Source: Tetracladium setigerum (taxonomy: Eukaryota > Ascomycota > Leotiomycetes > Helotiales). Taken from it: a stretch of 64,000 nt of DNA. The notes under the pieces are model-generated. The model ran no database searches, had not been told where the DNA came from, and saw only the letters and a list, made by a program, of their open reading frames with translations. The stretch spans positions 124,001-188,000 of the forward strand of contig PZJY01000008.1 of NCBI GenBank assembly GCA_031472005.1, read 5' to 3'. The first letter of the stretch is position 1. Each line of letters starts with the position of its first letter. A program made the translations under genes and the position numbers. Shown piece by piece: positions 8,455 to 21,335 of the stretch.

Positions 8455-10220
8455 GATGGCGACGGGATTGAAGATAAATTCGACAAAACTACTGTCAACC
8501 CGAAGGATAACAGAGTACAAGTTGATGCTATTCCTTGCGGAGATAACACCGGCGCCTTACTCATACAGTTGTCTAATAGAATGAAATGAGATTGTGGAGA
8601 GAGTAAGTGGAAGGACAGAACGGAATCTTCGAAATCCACAAAGTGTGGCATGCCAAGGCTCGACGTGATTTCCACATGAGCGCTCTATGACGGCGATGAA
8701 TACGATTTGATATGTTTTAATGAATCATTTTGACTGTAAATGATGAGAGAGTAAAATTAGATGTCTGAAAGATGAGAAGAGCTCAGGAGACTCGAGGATG
8801 GTTGAGTTGAGTGGGAAGAGACTGTACTCATGCCACAGAGCACATGCAGCACTGCAACACTTAAAAAGAGTTGAATAAATATATAAAGCACATACCGCTT
8901 CCTTGAAATGATACGGAGAACCGCAATATATTAAATAGAATGTGAAAAGTTGCTCAGTATACATCACTTGACCACACAGTCATACATAACTGGACTCATT
9001 CGGTGGATGCCACTTTCATACCAACAACAGTAAAAGATTAATTAAACGAAAGAAGACCTTGTCTTTTATACTTTTTATATTGGACTTTATTTATTTTGTT
9101 GAATCGGAGTCGTTGGCGCCAAGCTGTCAGGTGCGGCTCTTTCGCCGGGGAACGTTCCGCGGGCGACGATCAACGCCCCACGACGCCGCAACGAATCAAT
9201 CATATGCGACGACAGCATCAACGACGCATCGATCACCATGAGACCCCTTACTTTCGATTTCATGAGCGACCAGTAAACAGAAGGAAAGGTGGAGGATGGA
9301 GGGTGTGGATGTTAGAGTACACAGATTTCTCGCCAGGAGGCATCTCCTCGGCCTTTCTCTTGGGATCCGTGTCTGCGAGACGAATTGAAGTGGGGGAAGA
9401 TTTTCGACAATATATACTGGACTGTGGGATGTTCTGGCGGTTGCCTTGTGGTTGTCATTTAAGGTTCTCCCCGAGATGAAAACTTGGTGGTACAGAGGTA
9501 GCCAAAGGAAGAAGAGGCAAAAGCTGAATAATGTACGGTGCTGGGATGTCAGATATCATCGAAAATTTAATCGAAGCAAAGATGATGATGAGAAGGAGAA
9601 TACCGACTGCCCATGATCGAAAACACAAACGAGCAAACGGTGAATGATACGAAGGTGGAAGATGCCAACTGCCGCACAAACGAATGGGTGAAGGAAGGAC
9701 AGAAAAGATGGAAAGATGGAGAATTTACGATGCCGGCTACGACCCATCGAAAATACAAGCGAAGAGAGAGTGTATGATGTAGAGGGGTGACAGCTAGACA
9801 AAAAGATATCCCATGTTTGGAAACACAAACCAAGGACAGATGGAGAATGTTGAAATACAAACAAAGGAAAGGCAAATGATGGGGATATTTGCTGCGACTT
9901 CTGGTCGGAAGCATAAAAGGAGTAAAGGCTTTGCCCATGGAATACAAAGGGACTTGATTGATATACAGAGGTAGAAAAGGGAAACACCTTGTGGGGATGC
10001 TCTGGATCCGATCAGCGGATGGAAAAGGCATCGAGTTGACGAAAAGTGGACTGTGAAGTGGAATCCTGGAGACGCAAGTTAACTAAATTCTTTATTTTCA
10101 AACGCTTCCAAGAAATAGGTGTCATCGAATTGCTCGAAAGCCGCTCATATTCTCGATGCCTCGAATGAAAAAGTAGAAGACCCTTCTCAACTTTAGAATT
10201 CAGACAAAGAAACCCACTCC
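8455..10220. other. gene-poor stretch between GIY-YIG gene and ADE2
   Basis: About 1.8 kb without a supported gene. Open frames near 9455-10031 on the minus strand lie within a purine-rich repeated sequence and show no domain. The left half is AT-rich. Confidence 0.6.
9601..9960. repeat. degenerate tandem repeat, about 65 bp period
   Basis: Related segments begin near 9601, 9661, 9729, 9791 and 9920. They share GATGCCRRCTRC, then CCCAT, then GAAAAYACAAACRA, and in part GGACAGA..GATGGAGAAT. The copies are strongly diverged and some parts are missing, so I read this as a decayed minisatellite. Copy limits are approximate. Confidence 0.4.
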
Positions 10221-12043
10221 CTATTTCTGAAGATACGCCTCAAACCCAACATCCTCTAATCTCGCCGCCTTGCCCTCAACTTCCTCCCCCATATTTGCAG
10301 CGTATTTCTCCAGCTTGATCCGGATAACATCATCGCTTGTACCCAAAATTCTGGCAGCCAGTAGAGCAGCATTGATAGAATTGTTGATCGCAACGGTGGC
10401 AACAGGTACTCCTCTTGGCATCTGAACAATGCTCAACAGACTGTCCATCCCATCCAATGTGCTTCCTCTCACAGGGACACCAATCACGGGAAGAGGCGTC
10501 GATGCAGCAATCATACCAGGTAGATGAGCTGCTCCGCCAGCAGCGGCGATGATGACTTTGAATCCGTTCGCTACGGCAGAGCGGGCGAATTCTTCCATTC
10601 GGAGTGGTGTTCTGTGAGCAGAGGTTATGGTGACATGGAATGGAATTTCGAGGGTGTTGAGAAGGGCCAGGCCGGGTTTGAGGACGGGAAGATCAGAATC
10701 CGATCCCATTGTGACGGCAATGAGAGGTTTGGAAGTTGATGGACTGGAAATCGAGGAAGTTTGTGATGTGGAGGGTAGACCTTTGCGTTCTGCACGCATG
10801 GAATCTGTGAGATCGATGAGGGGGGTGATGAGACTCTGCGCTTGAGACATGGAACTTCCGACAACGGTGATGTGACCAATTTTGCGAGCTGGTTTTGATT
10901 CTTTGCCGTACATGTGAAGATTGGCGGTCGGTATCGACACTGCTCGCTTCATAATCTCGTTGTGAGAATCTTGGTTTTTGCCACCAAGAATGTTGAGCAT
11001 TACTGCCGCAGGAAACATGGATGGAATGGTGGAGTTTGGAAATGAGGGCATGAGATTGAGAATTGAGAGAAGGTGGGATTTGTATTGCGAAAAGGTTGGA
11101 CAAGCCTCGATTGTGTAGTGACCGGAGTTGTGACTTCGAGGGGCAATCTCCTGCAGGCAAAATTAGACATCACCAGGGAACGGAACGGGGAACTGACGTT
11201 AACAATGAGCTGTCCGTCCTCCATCAAAAAGAGCTCAATACCAAACACTCCCTTGCCCCAGAAACTTCCCGCAGCCTTCCTCGCCAAAGTTTGTGCCTCT
11301 CTTTGTACCTTCTCGGAGACCCCACGGGGTGGGCAGTATACCAACTTGCAAATACTATCCTCATGTATCGTTTCGACGGCAGGATATGCTACTGTAGATT
11401 CACCATTCTCCGACGGGTCATCTGCAGTCTTCACAACCATCACGGCCAACTCCATCTTGAAATTCGCCCATTTCTCAGCGTAAAGAGCTCTTCCCTTCAA
11501 TGCCTCCAGCGCATCCTCAATATCATCCGCAGATTTTACAGGGTAGTTTCCCCTGCCATCATACGCATCCTTTCTCGCCTTCAACATGAATGGGTATCCC
11601 AATTCCTTCCCAGCCTTTTCCAAATCGCCCGCCTCCACAGCTCTCGACACAGCAGTCGTCACCCCATTCTTTTCAAAGTGGCTCTTCTGCAAAAACTTGT
11701 CTTGGATTGTCCTGAGAGTCTTCCAACTTGGTTGTACCTCCACCTTCTTCACCACCTTCTTCCCATCCACGACAATCTCTACACCCTTCTCAGCCACCTC
11801 TTCCAAGACATGTGTGTCGACATGTTCAATCTCCACAGTCAATATGTCAACCTGTCTCGCGAGTTCACGGATCTTCTCGGCATCGATGAAGGAGCCGTTG
11901 ATGTGATCGTTCTTCGCGTTGACTTGTTTCGCAGGGGAGTTTTCTGCGTCGAGAATGACAACTTTAATTCCAAGGGGGTTAGCAGCTTCACAAAGCATTT
12001 GGCCCAGCTGGCCGCCACCGAGAAGACCGATTGTGCGGTTCAT
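10221..12043 (-). CDS. ADE2: phosphoribosylaminoimidazole carboxylase (PurK-PurE fusion)
   Basis: Converts aminoimidazole ribotide and CO2 to carboxy-aminoimidazole ribotide in de novo purine synthesis in the cytosol. The N-terminal PurK/ATP-grasp part starts with TIGLLGGGQLGQM; the C-terminal PurE part has VTMGSDSDLPVL (residue about 428) and SAHRTP. Exons are 12043-11198 and 11150-10221. The 47-nt intron (donor GTCAGT, acceptor CTGCAG) interrupts the conserved N|EIAPR motif in phase 0. The spliced product of 591 residues matches the usual size of the fungal fusion. Frame and motifs are intact throughout. Identification is firm. Confidence 0.97.
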
Positions 12044-12612
12044 GTTGAGTACTGGAGGGAGGGAGGTGGGGTTGTGAGCTCTGGTGGGGTTGACGCAAGA
12101 CTTTTATGATCTTGGAACACTGATTGCCGTGATGGTAATTTTGAAACGGCGATGTATTCAGTAAAGTATTGTGAACCTGCTTAACTTGTCAGGATTTATT
12201 AAGTGGTTCAATTGATGGCGGTATGAAGGGAATGAAGTCTGAAAGTTCCCCACGATATAAATTTCGGGCGTTCTAAGCCGTTTCGGGCGAGAATTTGCCA
12301 GCCCAATTGAGCTGACCGCCTTTATCATTTCACACAAGGTACAACAAGCTTCGGGTATCTCAATAGAATTATTCGATTTTGCATTTGCTATCTTGCTAAA
12401 TAGGAGTGAGAGCTCCATGATCGTCTTTCTTCATAAGTATTTGATCTTACATCCACCAGCTGGCAATTTCTCGTCCGTTGGAAAGTTGCCCAAGATGATT
12501 ACCATTCTCTCTTCTGCACGCCTCGAAGAAATGAGAAGCATATCTAAAAATCAGACCGCCCACCATATACTCCATTCCTTAAATCCCATTCTAAGAAACC
12601 AAATTTCCCTGC
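12044..12612. other. ADE2 promoter / CSTF2 3' region
   Basis: Spacer between the start of ADE2 and the stop of the next gene on the same strand. No further gene or clear motif seen. Confidence 0.5.
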
Positions 12613-13625
12613 CTACCTTCCATAAGCTGCTCTCAAAGCCATAATCTGTGCTCTCTCCGCTGGTGGCAATTGATCGATTACATCTTGTCCCATTGCCAAA
12701 ACCTGCTGCACTAGTGCATCCGTATCAGTCTGTGGCTGTTGTTGTGGCGGAGGTGGTGGCGGATAAACACCAGGCCTGCCAACTGGAGGAGTGCCCGAAG
12801 CTATCTGTGGTGGTGGTGGAGGATACCCAGACCCGAAGCCACCAGGAGCAGAGTATTGTTGTTGAGGAGTTGGAGCTGCAACTGATGGCGGAGCAGTACT
12901 CGCAGCTTCGACGACGGAAGAGAGGGCTTCGGTCGAGACAAGACCCATAAGTAGGAGGGCCTGGAAGATGGCATATGAGAGTTGTGGGCTTGGTTGAGGA
13001 GTTCGATGGCTTTGGAGGGATCGGTGCTTGCGAGTGTCTTCATTTGCGAGAGGACATCCAAGAGCTGAGCGGGAGGAAGGGTATTGAGTGTTCGAGAGAT
13101 GGCATCGGGCAGGTAAGTCCAGGAGGGAGATCAACCCCGAGGGGCAGCGGAGGGAGTGTCGAGGCAGATTGTTGTGGTGGGATGCTATAGCCATTCTGCG
13201 GTATGGATGGGAGAGAGGGGAGGGATGTGTTGCTGGTAGTTTGTCGGCGCAGAATTGTCGTCCTCTCCCGCATCATTGGAGTAATCGACGCGAAGCTTGC
13301 GATTCATGATTTCGTAGTCATTGAGATTGCGCACGGCAGAGGCAGCGGAATCTGGCAGATGTTAGATACGCGTCCTAGAGTAGCTGGAGGGATACCTACC
13401 AGAATCTGGGTACTCTGCGAATCCAAAACCCTTTGGTCTACCAGTTTCGCGATCATAGACGAGTCGGAAGTTCAATACTTTGCCAGCAGAGGAGAAGAGA
13501 CGCACGATTTGTTCTTCAGTGAGGCCTGTATGATATGAGCTTTTGATGGGCGTCGAGGGGTAGAGAGGCATACCATAGGGAATGTTTCCGATAAACACGG
13601 ATTTCGAGGGTGGTTTGGACGACAT
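12613..13625 (-). CDS. RNA15: cleavage stimulation factor 64 kDa subunit (Rna15/CstF-64), frame broken
   Basis: An RNA 3'-end processing factor. The N-terminal RRM shows VFIGNIPYG (RNP2) and RPKGFGFAEYPDS (RNP1). A hinge domain follows (DAISRTLNTLPPAQLLDVLSQM, then SPQLSYAIFQALLLM), then a Pro/Gln-rich linker and the conserved C-terminal helix region ending ERAQIMALRAAYGR, which in the family binds Pcf11. Introns are 13526-13573 and 13352-13399 (48 nt each). In the third exon the frame shifts three times: one extra base near 13222-13235, one missing at the GGG near 13107-13109, and one missing at the GGG near 12986-12988. Conserved protein continues on both sides of each break. No splice signals explain the shifts, so assembly errors are more likely than true loss of a gene expected to be essential. 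Confidence 0.85.
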
Positions 13626-14061
13626 CTTTGAGAGCTAATGTTTTTGCAAGGAAAGTAGGGACAGGGACAGCAAGATCACAAGCAAGGAAGAAGTCTTCTG
13701 GAAAGTGAAGGCACTAGTCTTCACCTTTGGGCTTTCGCTTTGGACAAATGGCACAGAAGTCTTTGAAAAAGTGGTTTCTGGCTATTCTAATCCCTTTGTT
13801 CTTCCGCGTCCTTTCCCCAGCAACAAATAGGTTATCGGGTTGATGTAATGTGCGTAGCAATTGGAATGTCGTGTGGATGCTTGCGATCACGGTTTGGAAG
13901 TCAGAGTTGACGCGGCTAAAAAGTCTGGAGAAGGATTGCCGCGCTAAGCGCCTCAAAATGCACTAGGAAACATTTGGAGCTCTCTTTTCAAAACACCCCA
14001 TCAGTTCAATCAACGCAACTCGAATTCACCTCAAACTTCGTCCTCCGTCACATCCGCAATC
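13626..14061. promoter_or_regulatory. divergent promoter of RNA15 and PHB2
   Basis: A 436-nt spacer between two divergent starts. A minus-strand open frame at 13714-13956 has no recognisable features. No specific binding motif identified. Confidence 0.5.
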
Positions 14062-15089
14062 ATGTCGAATCCTCAAGATGCTTGGAGGAAGCTTCAACAG
14101 ATGGCTAACCAGGCCGGAAAGGGAGTGGTGGGCCAGCACCAAAGGGAATAGCTGGAGGACTTGGAGGTCTTCTTCTGCTAGGAGGCTTAGCTGCAGTTGG
14201 AAATAATGCGTTGTTCAACGTGGATGGTGGTCATAGAGCTATCAAATACACAAGGATAGGCGGTGTCAGCAAGGAGATTTACAGCGAAGGTACTGATGGA
14301 GGTTCCGGCAGCTCGGAGCTATGGACGATAGCTGACTTGTTGATTTCCAGGAACCCATTTCAAGATCCCATGGTTCGAGACCCCAATCGACTACGATGTA
14401 CGAGCGAAACCACGCAATGTTGCTTCTTTGACTGGCACGAAGGATTTGCAGATGGTCAACATCACCTGCCGTGTGCTCTCCAGGCCACGAGTTGACGCGC
14501 TTCCACAAATCTACCGAACATTAGGCACCGACTATGACGAGAGAGTCCTTCCATCCATCGTCAACGAGGTGCTGAAGAGTGTAGTTGCACAATTCAATGC
14601 CAGCCAGTTGATCACCCAGAGAGAGAACGTGGCGAGATTGGTCAGGGAAAACCTGTCTGTTCGCGCGGCCAAGTTCAACATTATGCTGGATGATGTTTCT
14701 CTAACTGTAAGTTTGGCCACGAATGATGCCATTTTCATTCAGATATTAATACAATCTAGCACCTCGCCTTCTCCCCCGAATTCACAGCTGCCGTCGAAGC
14801 CAAGCAAGTCGCTCAGCAAGAAGCCCAACGAGCCGCATTCGTGGTTGACAAAGCCCGCCAAGAGAAACAAGCCATGGTTGTTCGAGCCCAGGGTGAGGCA
14901 CGATCTGCCGAGTTGATCGGAGACGCAATTAAGAAGAGTCGATCATATGTCGACTTGAAGAGAATCGAGAACGCAAGGGCCATTGCACAGATCATCCAAG
15001 AGGCTGGTGGACGAAACAAGTTGTACTTGGATTCCGAGGGTTTGGGGCTCAATGTTACGGAGGGATATGAGGACAAGAACAAGAAATGA
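14062..15089 (+). CDS. PHB2: prohibitin-2, mitochondrial inner membrane
   Basis: A subunit of the ring-shaped prohibitin complex of the mitochondrial inner membrane. The N-terminus MSNPQDAWRKLQQM is followed by a Gly/Leu-rich membrane segment, the SPFH/PHB domain (NVDGGHRAIKY, GTHFKIPWFETP, LGTDYDERVLPSIVNEVLK) and a coiled C-terminal part (AQGEARSAELIGDAI). Exons are 14062-14289, 14351-14706 and 14760-15089, with introns of 61 and 53 nt. The frame of exon 1 breaks at the GGG of 14130-14132: one additional G restores a reading through GPAPKGIAGG into the rest and makes the total length a multiple of three (304 residues). This is taken as an assembly error in a G run. Confidence 0.93.
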
Positions 15090-16034
15090 ATGGGGTTGTA
15101 ATATTAAAAAGAGGAACTCTCCACTGTATTCGAGGCGAAAGCACTGTATTTTATATTCCAAGGAGAAAACTTCCATCCACAAAGCTTTCAGTCGCTTTTC
15201 TCTGTTGCAGGGCTTATCTGAGAGTTGATCAGAATCTAGCTTCAGGCGTGGAATCATTTATTGGGAGTTGCTGTTTGTCAGTTTGAATATTCGTACCATA
15301 CACCAATCCCTTTCTGTTGACTGCTTCGAGTTTGATACTTCTCACGCCATCAAGTGGTGTTATTTTGCGAGATGCATGCTTGAGAAGATTTCCCTCTCCA
15401 ATCAGGGTTTGATTTTTTGTTTTTGGCAGAAGAGGTGCTCGTTTGGTCTTCATTGCTGATGTTCAAGTTATCCTTCAGTCTTGCCATAAAATGTGCAATT
15501 CTTAGTCTACTGTACCTGAAAATCCATTACTTCTCTTTGGTAGCAACCTCCGCAGTGAACGAACACGATGAAGTACTTCCATTAATTTCCATTACCTCAC
15601 TTGTTCAAAGTCGGTAAACCTTCATCAACTTCTGTAGCTAGTACAGCATTTTACCTTGTTTTTCATTCCCTCAGCTACCGCTATCCTCTTTTCCTGCTGC
15701 TCTCTTGCCCTCCACCAGACGTTTTAACATCTCTTTGATTAAGTTGTATGATTATGATGATATTTCTGCAGCTCCATCGAAAGCGAGCTAGGAATCACGG
15801 TAATGAGCCAAAATGCGTTCTGAATATAATTACACCAGTATGTCGTAAGCGAGAAAAGTTGAAGAATACATTTAACCGTCCAGTTAATCCCATGCGAGTG
15901 GGTTGTATAAGTTGATCAACTTTGTTGGATAGGTACTTGCTGAGTCATAGGAGAGGCCTGATCCTGATTTCTGGATTTCTGGTTCTTTTGATTTCTCCAA
16001 TCCTCCTGCATCGCAACAACACCCACATAACGCA
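15090..16034. other. spacer after PHB2
   Basis: Small open frames on both strands (for example 15417-15617) show no domain. Nothing supported. Confidence 0.5.
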
Positions 16035-17302
16035 ATGTCGTTAATTCAAGAATCAACGGCGGTGAAAGGCAAAGCATCGATCGGATTCGAATTCCTGGCA
16101 TCAGAAGTCCTCCTTGCAATCATCAAACAGCTTCCAGAGCTAGTCTCACTTGACAGTCTGATCCGCGCATCGCCATTATCCTTCCGTCTTTTAACAGCTA
16201 TGGAACGGAGATCACTGATGCTATCCTCTCATCGGGCTATACTCACGGTCATATTCGTGCTATGATCCGTATTATTGCGCTAATTCGGACATCTAAGCTA
16301 CCAATGAACAATCTTCGAGAGTTTCAACAAAAGACTAGGTTCTCAGCTTTGAGGGAGCGGATTACTTCAAAAAGAATGCACTTGTCGCCTTTACATCTAT
16401 AGCCACATACCCCACCTCATATCTTACATGGTCTCCTGGCCTCAAATCGACATCTTACGAATTTGTCCTTGGAATTTATTAAAGTCCACCTTGAGCGCTT
16501 CAGAGCATTGAAACCTAGACAGCTCATTGATCCTTCGAAATGTCCAGCAGATCTTGAAGGACTAACGAGGATTCCAAGAGATCAGACAGAGGAGTATCCA
16601 GTCCAAGACAACGGGCCTCCTACCTGGGAAGAAGAGCAGCGTGTCATCCGCGTATTCTGGCGGGTACAACTGTTGCATGACATGAAAAAAGCGGCTGCGG
16701 AGGAGCTACTGCTTGGATGGTCGGAAGGGGATATTCAAGCAATTGAGCGCATGAACCTTTTGAAATTCTATGATGCAACTTGGGCGATGATGCCATTGAG
16801 TCCATATTACGATAGCACGTGCCATCCAGAATACAACGAGCTTTGTTCCATCGAGGAATACATCTGCGAGATTTTCAACATTCGCGATCTATCGAGGATC
16901 TCGACGTTATCATACCTCACACCAATCTACCCACCCGTTGAAGTACAAAGACAGTGGCCCACTCCAGTGGCTGACAGTGGACAGTACCTACCTTGGAAAA
17001 AACGAATGCCGATATATCTAATTGAAGCATCTGCCGCTGGGTCTACTTACTATTACCACCTCGTCTACTTCAACCGTGATAGTGGATTTTCAGTACCTTT
17101 TGAGCTCTTTGGAAGGTTTGCGTTCGCTTTTTGGAGTTGGTGGAGAATGGCACACTTTGGGTTAATGTTTGAGATGAAGAGGCGTGATGACATTGATGCT
17201 CCATTAACCTACCGATGGCTCAGCTTGCTAGAAGACACTACGAGGAAAGAGAAACGAATTCAGCGGCTCTGGGAGCACAGACAAATATCAAGCCAACAAT
17301 AG
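16035..17302 (+). pseudogene. F-box-like family relic
   Basis: The start MSLIQES..ASIGFEFLASEVLLAIIKQLPELVSLDSLIRASP resembles the F-box-like N-terminus of a large, fast-evolving protein family of leotiomycetes. At about 16190 the frame shifts; the conserved continuation NSYGTEITDAILSSGYTHGHIRA lies in another frame. That second frame meets a TAG at 16400 and then stays open to 17302 (HLERFRALKP, AFWSWWRM). The body therefore looks like one gene with a missing base and an in-frame stop. The missing base could be an assembly error of the kind seen elsewhere; the stop is harder to explain that way, so I call it a pseudogene with moderate confidence. Family assignment is from memory of its motif pattern. 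Confidence 0.55.
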
Positions 17303-18986
17303 GATTGATTAAGTTGGCCCACTTTAGCATCTCACCATACGTCCGCCTCCTCGCCACTCTGAAGGTCCGAGACATCGAAAACGGAATTCCTGTTATAAAT
17401 TAACAACAGCTCGGCTTCAAAATTGAAATAAATCCAATGGCAAGGAATGATATCTATTAATGGAGCTCAGAAGGTAGAGGCAACACGGGCCATCTGCAGA
17501 TTAACCGAAACAACAACAATTATATTACAAGGACCATGACCCAGTTCAAGGGAATGTTTTACTCGGAATCAATAAAATTCTCAAGGGATTCAACTAACTT
17601 GACTCTGTATACCAACAGCGAATAAAATTTTAACTTCAATATGTCCACTGAAAAGTCGAACAATACGATACGATTCAGCAGTCAATACACAATCCATGCA
17701 GATCGACTCAAGCTTTGAATCTCAATACTTGCTAAATCTTTTGAAGCTGATAATCTTTGTCCTTTTCTCTATGCATAAGTCAGGCTACCAAATATCTAAG
17801 AGCTCCATGCGAACACCTCAACCACGTGAAGCCGCCACTCTACAGGCAAGATTCCAACAAGTAATCTCAATTTTATATGCTCTTGCGCATCACATCGTGA
17901 GAAAAGCTTACTAAGGTAAACGGCTAGTAAATTTCGACAACCTGGATGGGCAGTAGGGTGATATCAGTCTTTCTCACCTTCCTCAATTGACGGAGGTGTG
18001 TGTCAGGCAATAGAATGTCGACATCCTGGTGGTACGAGGTAGAAAAATGTCAGCGGAGGAATGGAGGGATGTTGGATCTTCAACTTCCATGCCCGGCATT
18101 GGGTTCGTGCCAAGTCATCTCTCACCTGCCGGATGTGGCTTGAGCTCCATCTCAACGACCAACCACCTCGACCTCCCACCTTCCCCTCAGGACGACCAGT
18201 GTTGACTTTCTTCTTCCTTCCATCGCGATCAGCACAAAATTAATGGGTTGCAGTATTGCATCAGCGGCCCATGACGGAAGCAAGAAACAGGGATCAAAGA
18301 AGCATTGAACCAAGTCCGGATCGCCACACACAAGACTTGGTCCAAGGCATTGGCAAAGACTTGATTTGACATAAAAACATCAACAGTAACTTTAACGACA
18401 TGTGCACATTATGTTATGACGATAGTTATCAGAATTAGGTAATTACAGGACTTTCTCCTTCTCAAAGAGTCATGGAGAGAAAGCTACAGCAGAAGAGCAA
18501 TCTCTCATCAGCTTTCTGCGGGGCAAGTGCTCTAATTGCATCACCTCACTCCAATTCTTGCTCATTACTCCCCTGTTATCTGAATCCCTACCACCATCAG
18601 CATTTCTACACAAAATACCTTGACGTTGGACAGCTGTACCTTGTCAGCAGAAGTTATGGGATGCAGGGCAGCTTCTAGTTGTACTCTTTGGGCAACATAT
18701 CCGACATTGCACCGCACAAGACTCAGATCGCCGTCACGCCAGTTTCCTTGGACTCGTGCTATCTGCATCAAACAAGCATTTGGCTGGTGCTTGATTTACC
18801 CGCAATTCCGAGTAGTTCGGTCCTTGGGTTGCGGTAGGACTAAAACAGTAGGTCGTTGAATGCAGATGGAGAGCTGCAGATCTGTCGTACAACAGCTGTA
18901 TGAGTATAAGTAAGCTCCAATCCTGCCATCGAAGCTGCTCTCAAGCATCATCTCTTCTCGTCAACACATCCAAAGAGCTTCTCAGG
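17303..18986. other. AT-rich spacer before DPP5
   Basis: About 1.7 kb with short open frames only (for example 17696-17914, 18472-18678), none recognisable. The last few hundred bases should contain the DPP5 promoter. Confidence 0.5.
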
Positions 18987-21335
18987 ATGGTGTACTCTCT
19001 GAATTCGCCTTTGGCGCTCGCGGGTCTCCTCCTCTCGAACTTGATCTCTGTCGAGGCAGCTGGGTCCTTCACCCCAGCTGCTATGCTGTCTGCTCCACGC
19101 AGAGGAGCCGGCTCACCAAACGCAGATGGCACTTTGGCCATTTACAGCAGCAATACATATAACTTCACAACCGCTTCGAGGAAGTATGGTACTTATGTGT
19201 TGAATCTGGTTGACAATTCCACAACTCAATATACCAATTCCAGCGCTGTCAGCGATGTGGTCTGGTTGGGAAGTGGAAACAAGATTGCCTATCTTCAAGG
19301 CGAGGATGATGGATCCACAAGCATTCTCGTAGGTGATGCATTGAAGCCAGCAGAAGCGTAAGTCATTTCAATAAAATTGTGCTTGAACAAGCTGATATTT
19401 TGAATACAGAGTTGTTGCAGGCTCCGTTCCTGGTCCTATCAGTGGCCTCAAAGTCAAGGAGATTGAAAAGGGAACTTATGCCATTGCATTCACTGGAGTG
19501 GCTGCACCAAACGGTACACTCTATAATGAGGCTCTTGCTGAGGCACCTGTTTCAACCGGACTGATCTACACATCACTGTTCGTCAGACATTGGGACACAT
19601 GTAAGTAAACTAAAACACCAGGATGAGATTTATAGCTAACAGTGGCACAGTCATCACTCCTCAAAGAAACAGTGTTTGGTATGCTACCCTCAAGAGCTCC
19701 AAGGGCAATTATACCATCAGTGAACCAATCAATGCTTTGAATGGTACCGGATTGGAGTCTCCAGTTCCCCCATTCGGTGGGACCGACCAGTATGTGATCT
19801 TATTCGTAAATCGCTGATAGTGACTGACCTCCTACAGATTCGACATCAGCAAGTACGGATTGGTCTACATCGCCAAGGATCCAAAGTACAATGCGGCCAA
19901 CACAACCAAATCAGATGTCTACTACATTCCCCTCAAAACATTCAAGGAAACCAAACCAGCCGCCAAGGTTGTCACAACCAATGGTCTAGAAGGAGCATCT
20001 TCCGGCGTAGTCTTCTCTCCATCCGGTTCATCTCTCATCTTTGTTCGCCAAAGGGGCCTCACTTATGAATCTGATAAGTGGCGTCTCATTCACGTACCAG
20101 ATGTCCGAAAGAGTTTAGTGGCAGATGAATTCTACAAGAGCGCAGATGGGCTTGGATCATGGGATCGATCCGCCTCTGAAGTGTTCTGGAGCGTTGACGG
20201 CAAGACCATCTACATCATCGCAGAGGATTTCGCTCGTGTTCGACTTTTCAGTGTTCCTGCCGACTCGAAAGTCAAAGCCCTCCCGAGCCTCATCCACAAG
20301 GAGGGGAGCGTCACCGGCGTTGCACCTTTGAAGAGCGGAAAGCTTTTCGTTACCAGTGCCAGCTTCATTGAGAACTCCCTCTACGAATGGGTTGATCCAG
20401 TTGCAGCTGCCGCCTCGAACGCAACCAAAGGTATCACTACCATCTCGGCAAATCTCAAGAATGGTACTCTTTGGGGTCTTTCCAAGAGCCAAGTTTCCGA
20501 GTTCTGGTACAAGGGTTCTGGAGATTACAACGTTCAAGCCTGGATCATCAAGCCTTCCAACTTCGACCCAAAGAACAAGTACCCTCTCATGTTCTACATC
20601 CATGGTGGCCCTCAAGGAGCAACGGCTGATGGATGGTCCACACGATGGAACATGGCCGTTTTCGCAGAGCAAGGCTACGTTGTCGTCGCCTTCAACCCTA
20701 CCGGTTCAACCGGTTTCGGCCAATGGCTTACCGACCACATCGCAAACCAATGGGGAGGACATCCATACCAAGATCTCCTCAAAGGCTACGAGTACATTGA
20801 GAAGAACCTCGCGTACGTTGATCTCGATCGTGCCGTCGCTCTTGGGGCGTCATACGGTGGTTTCATGGTAAACTGGATCCAAGGACAAGATTTCGGTCGC
20901 AAGTTCAAGGCCCTCTTTACCCATGACGGTGCTTTCGATACCAGTGGCATGTACACCACTGAGGAACTCTGGTTCATCCAAAAGGATTTCAACGGAACTC
21001 TCTGGAACGACTATGACAACTACGCTCGCTGGAACCCTGCTCGTCACACCGCCAACTGGTCCACCCCTCACCTGATCGTGCACAATTCGCTGGATTACAG
21101 AATTACGACTGGTGATGGTCTTGCAGCCTTCAATGTCTTGCAGTCCCGAGGTGTAGAGAGTAAGTTGTTGGTCTTCCCTGATGAGAATCATTGGGTTTTG
21201 AAGCCAAAGAACTCTATCGTGTGGCACAAGACTGTGTTGGATTTCTTGAACACGAGAGTGGGATTGAAGGCGTATAGTACGGAGGATGATGTTGCGTACA
21301 GGTCGTTGTTGCAAAATGGGAAGTGGATTAGTTAG
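18987..21335 (+). CDS. dpp5: secreted dipeptidyl-peptidase V (S9 family)
   Basis: A serine exopeptidase of the prolyl oligopeptidase family that releases dipeptides, secreted in fungi. The ATG at 18987 opens a clear signal peptide (about MVYSLNSPLALAGLLLSN, cleavage near VEAAGS); the upstream in-frame ATG at 18900 would bury it. A beta-propeller-like N-terminal half with many NxT/NxS glycosylation sites precedes the alpha/beta-hydrolase domain: HGGPQG, nucleophile GASYGG (Ser about 571), Asp in NSLDYRI (about 652) and His in DENHW (about 683). Exons are 18987-19357, 19410-19600, 19651-19789 and 19838-21335. Introns are about 48-52 nt, and the spliced length is 732 residues, typical for the family. 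Intact. Confidence 0.95.

Noticed and set aside
9455..10031. Overlapping minus-strand open frames of 74-154 codons
   Set aside because: They lie in a purine-rich degenerate repeat and have repetitive Ser/Phe-rich translations typical of non-coding DNA.
17911..17925. Possible extra promoter box ACTAAGGTAA
   Set aside because: The second half (TAAAG) is missing, no abutting stem exists and no gene start follows.
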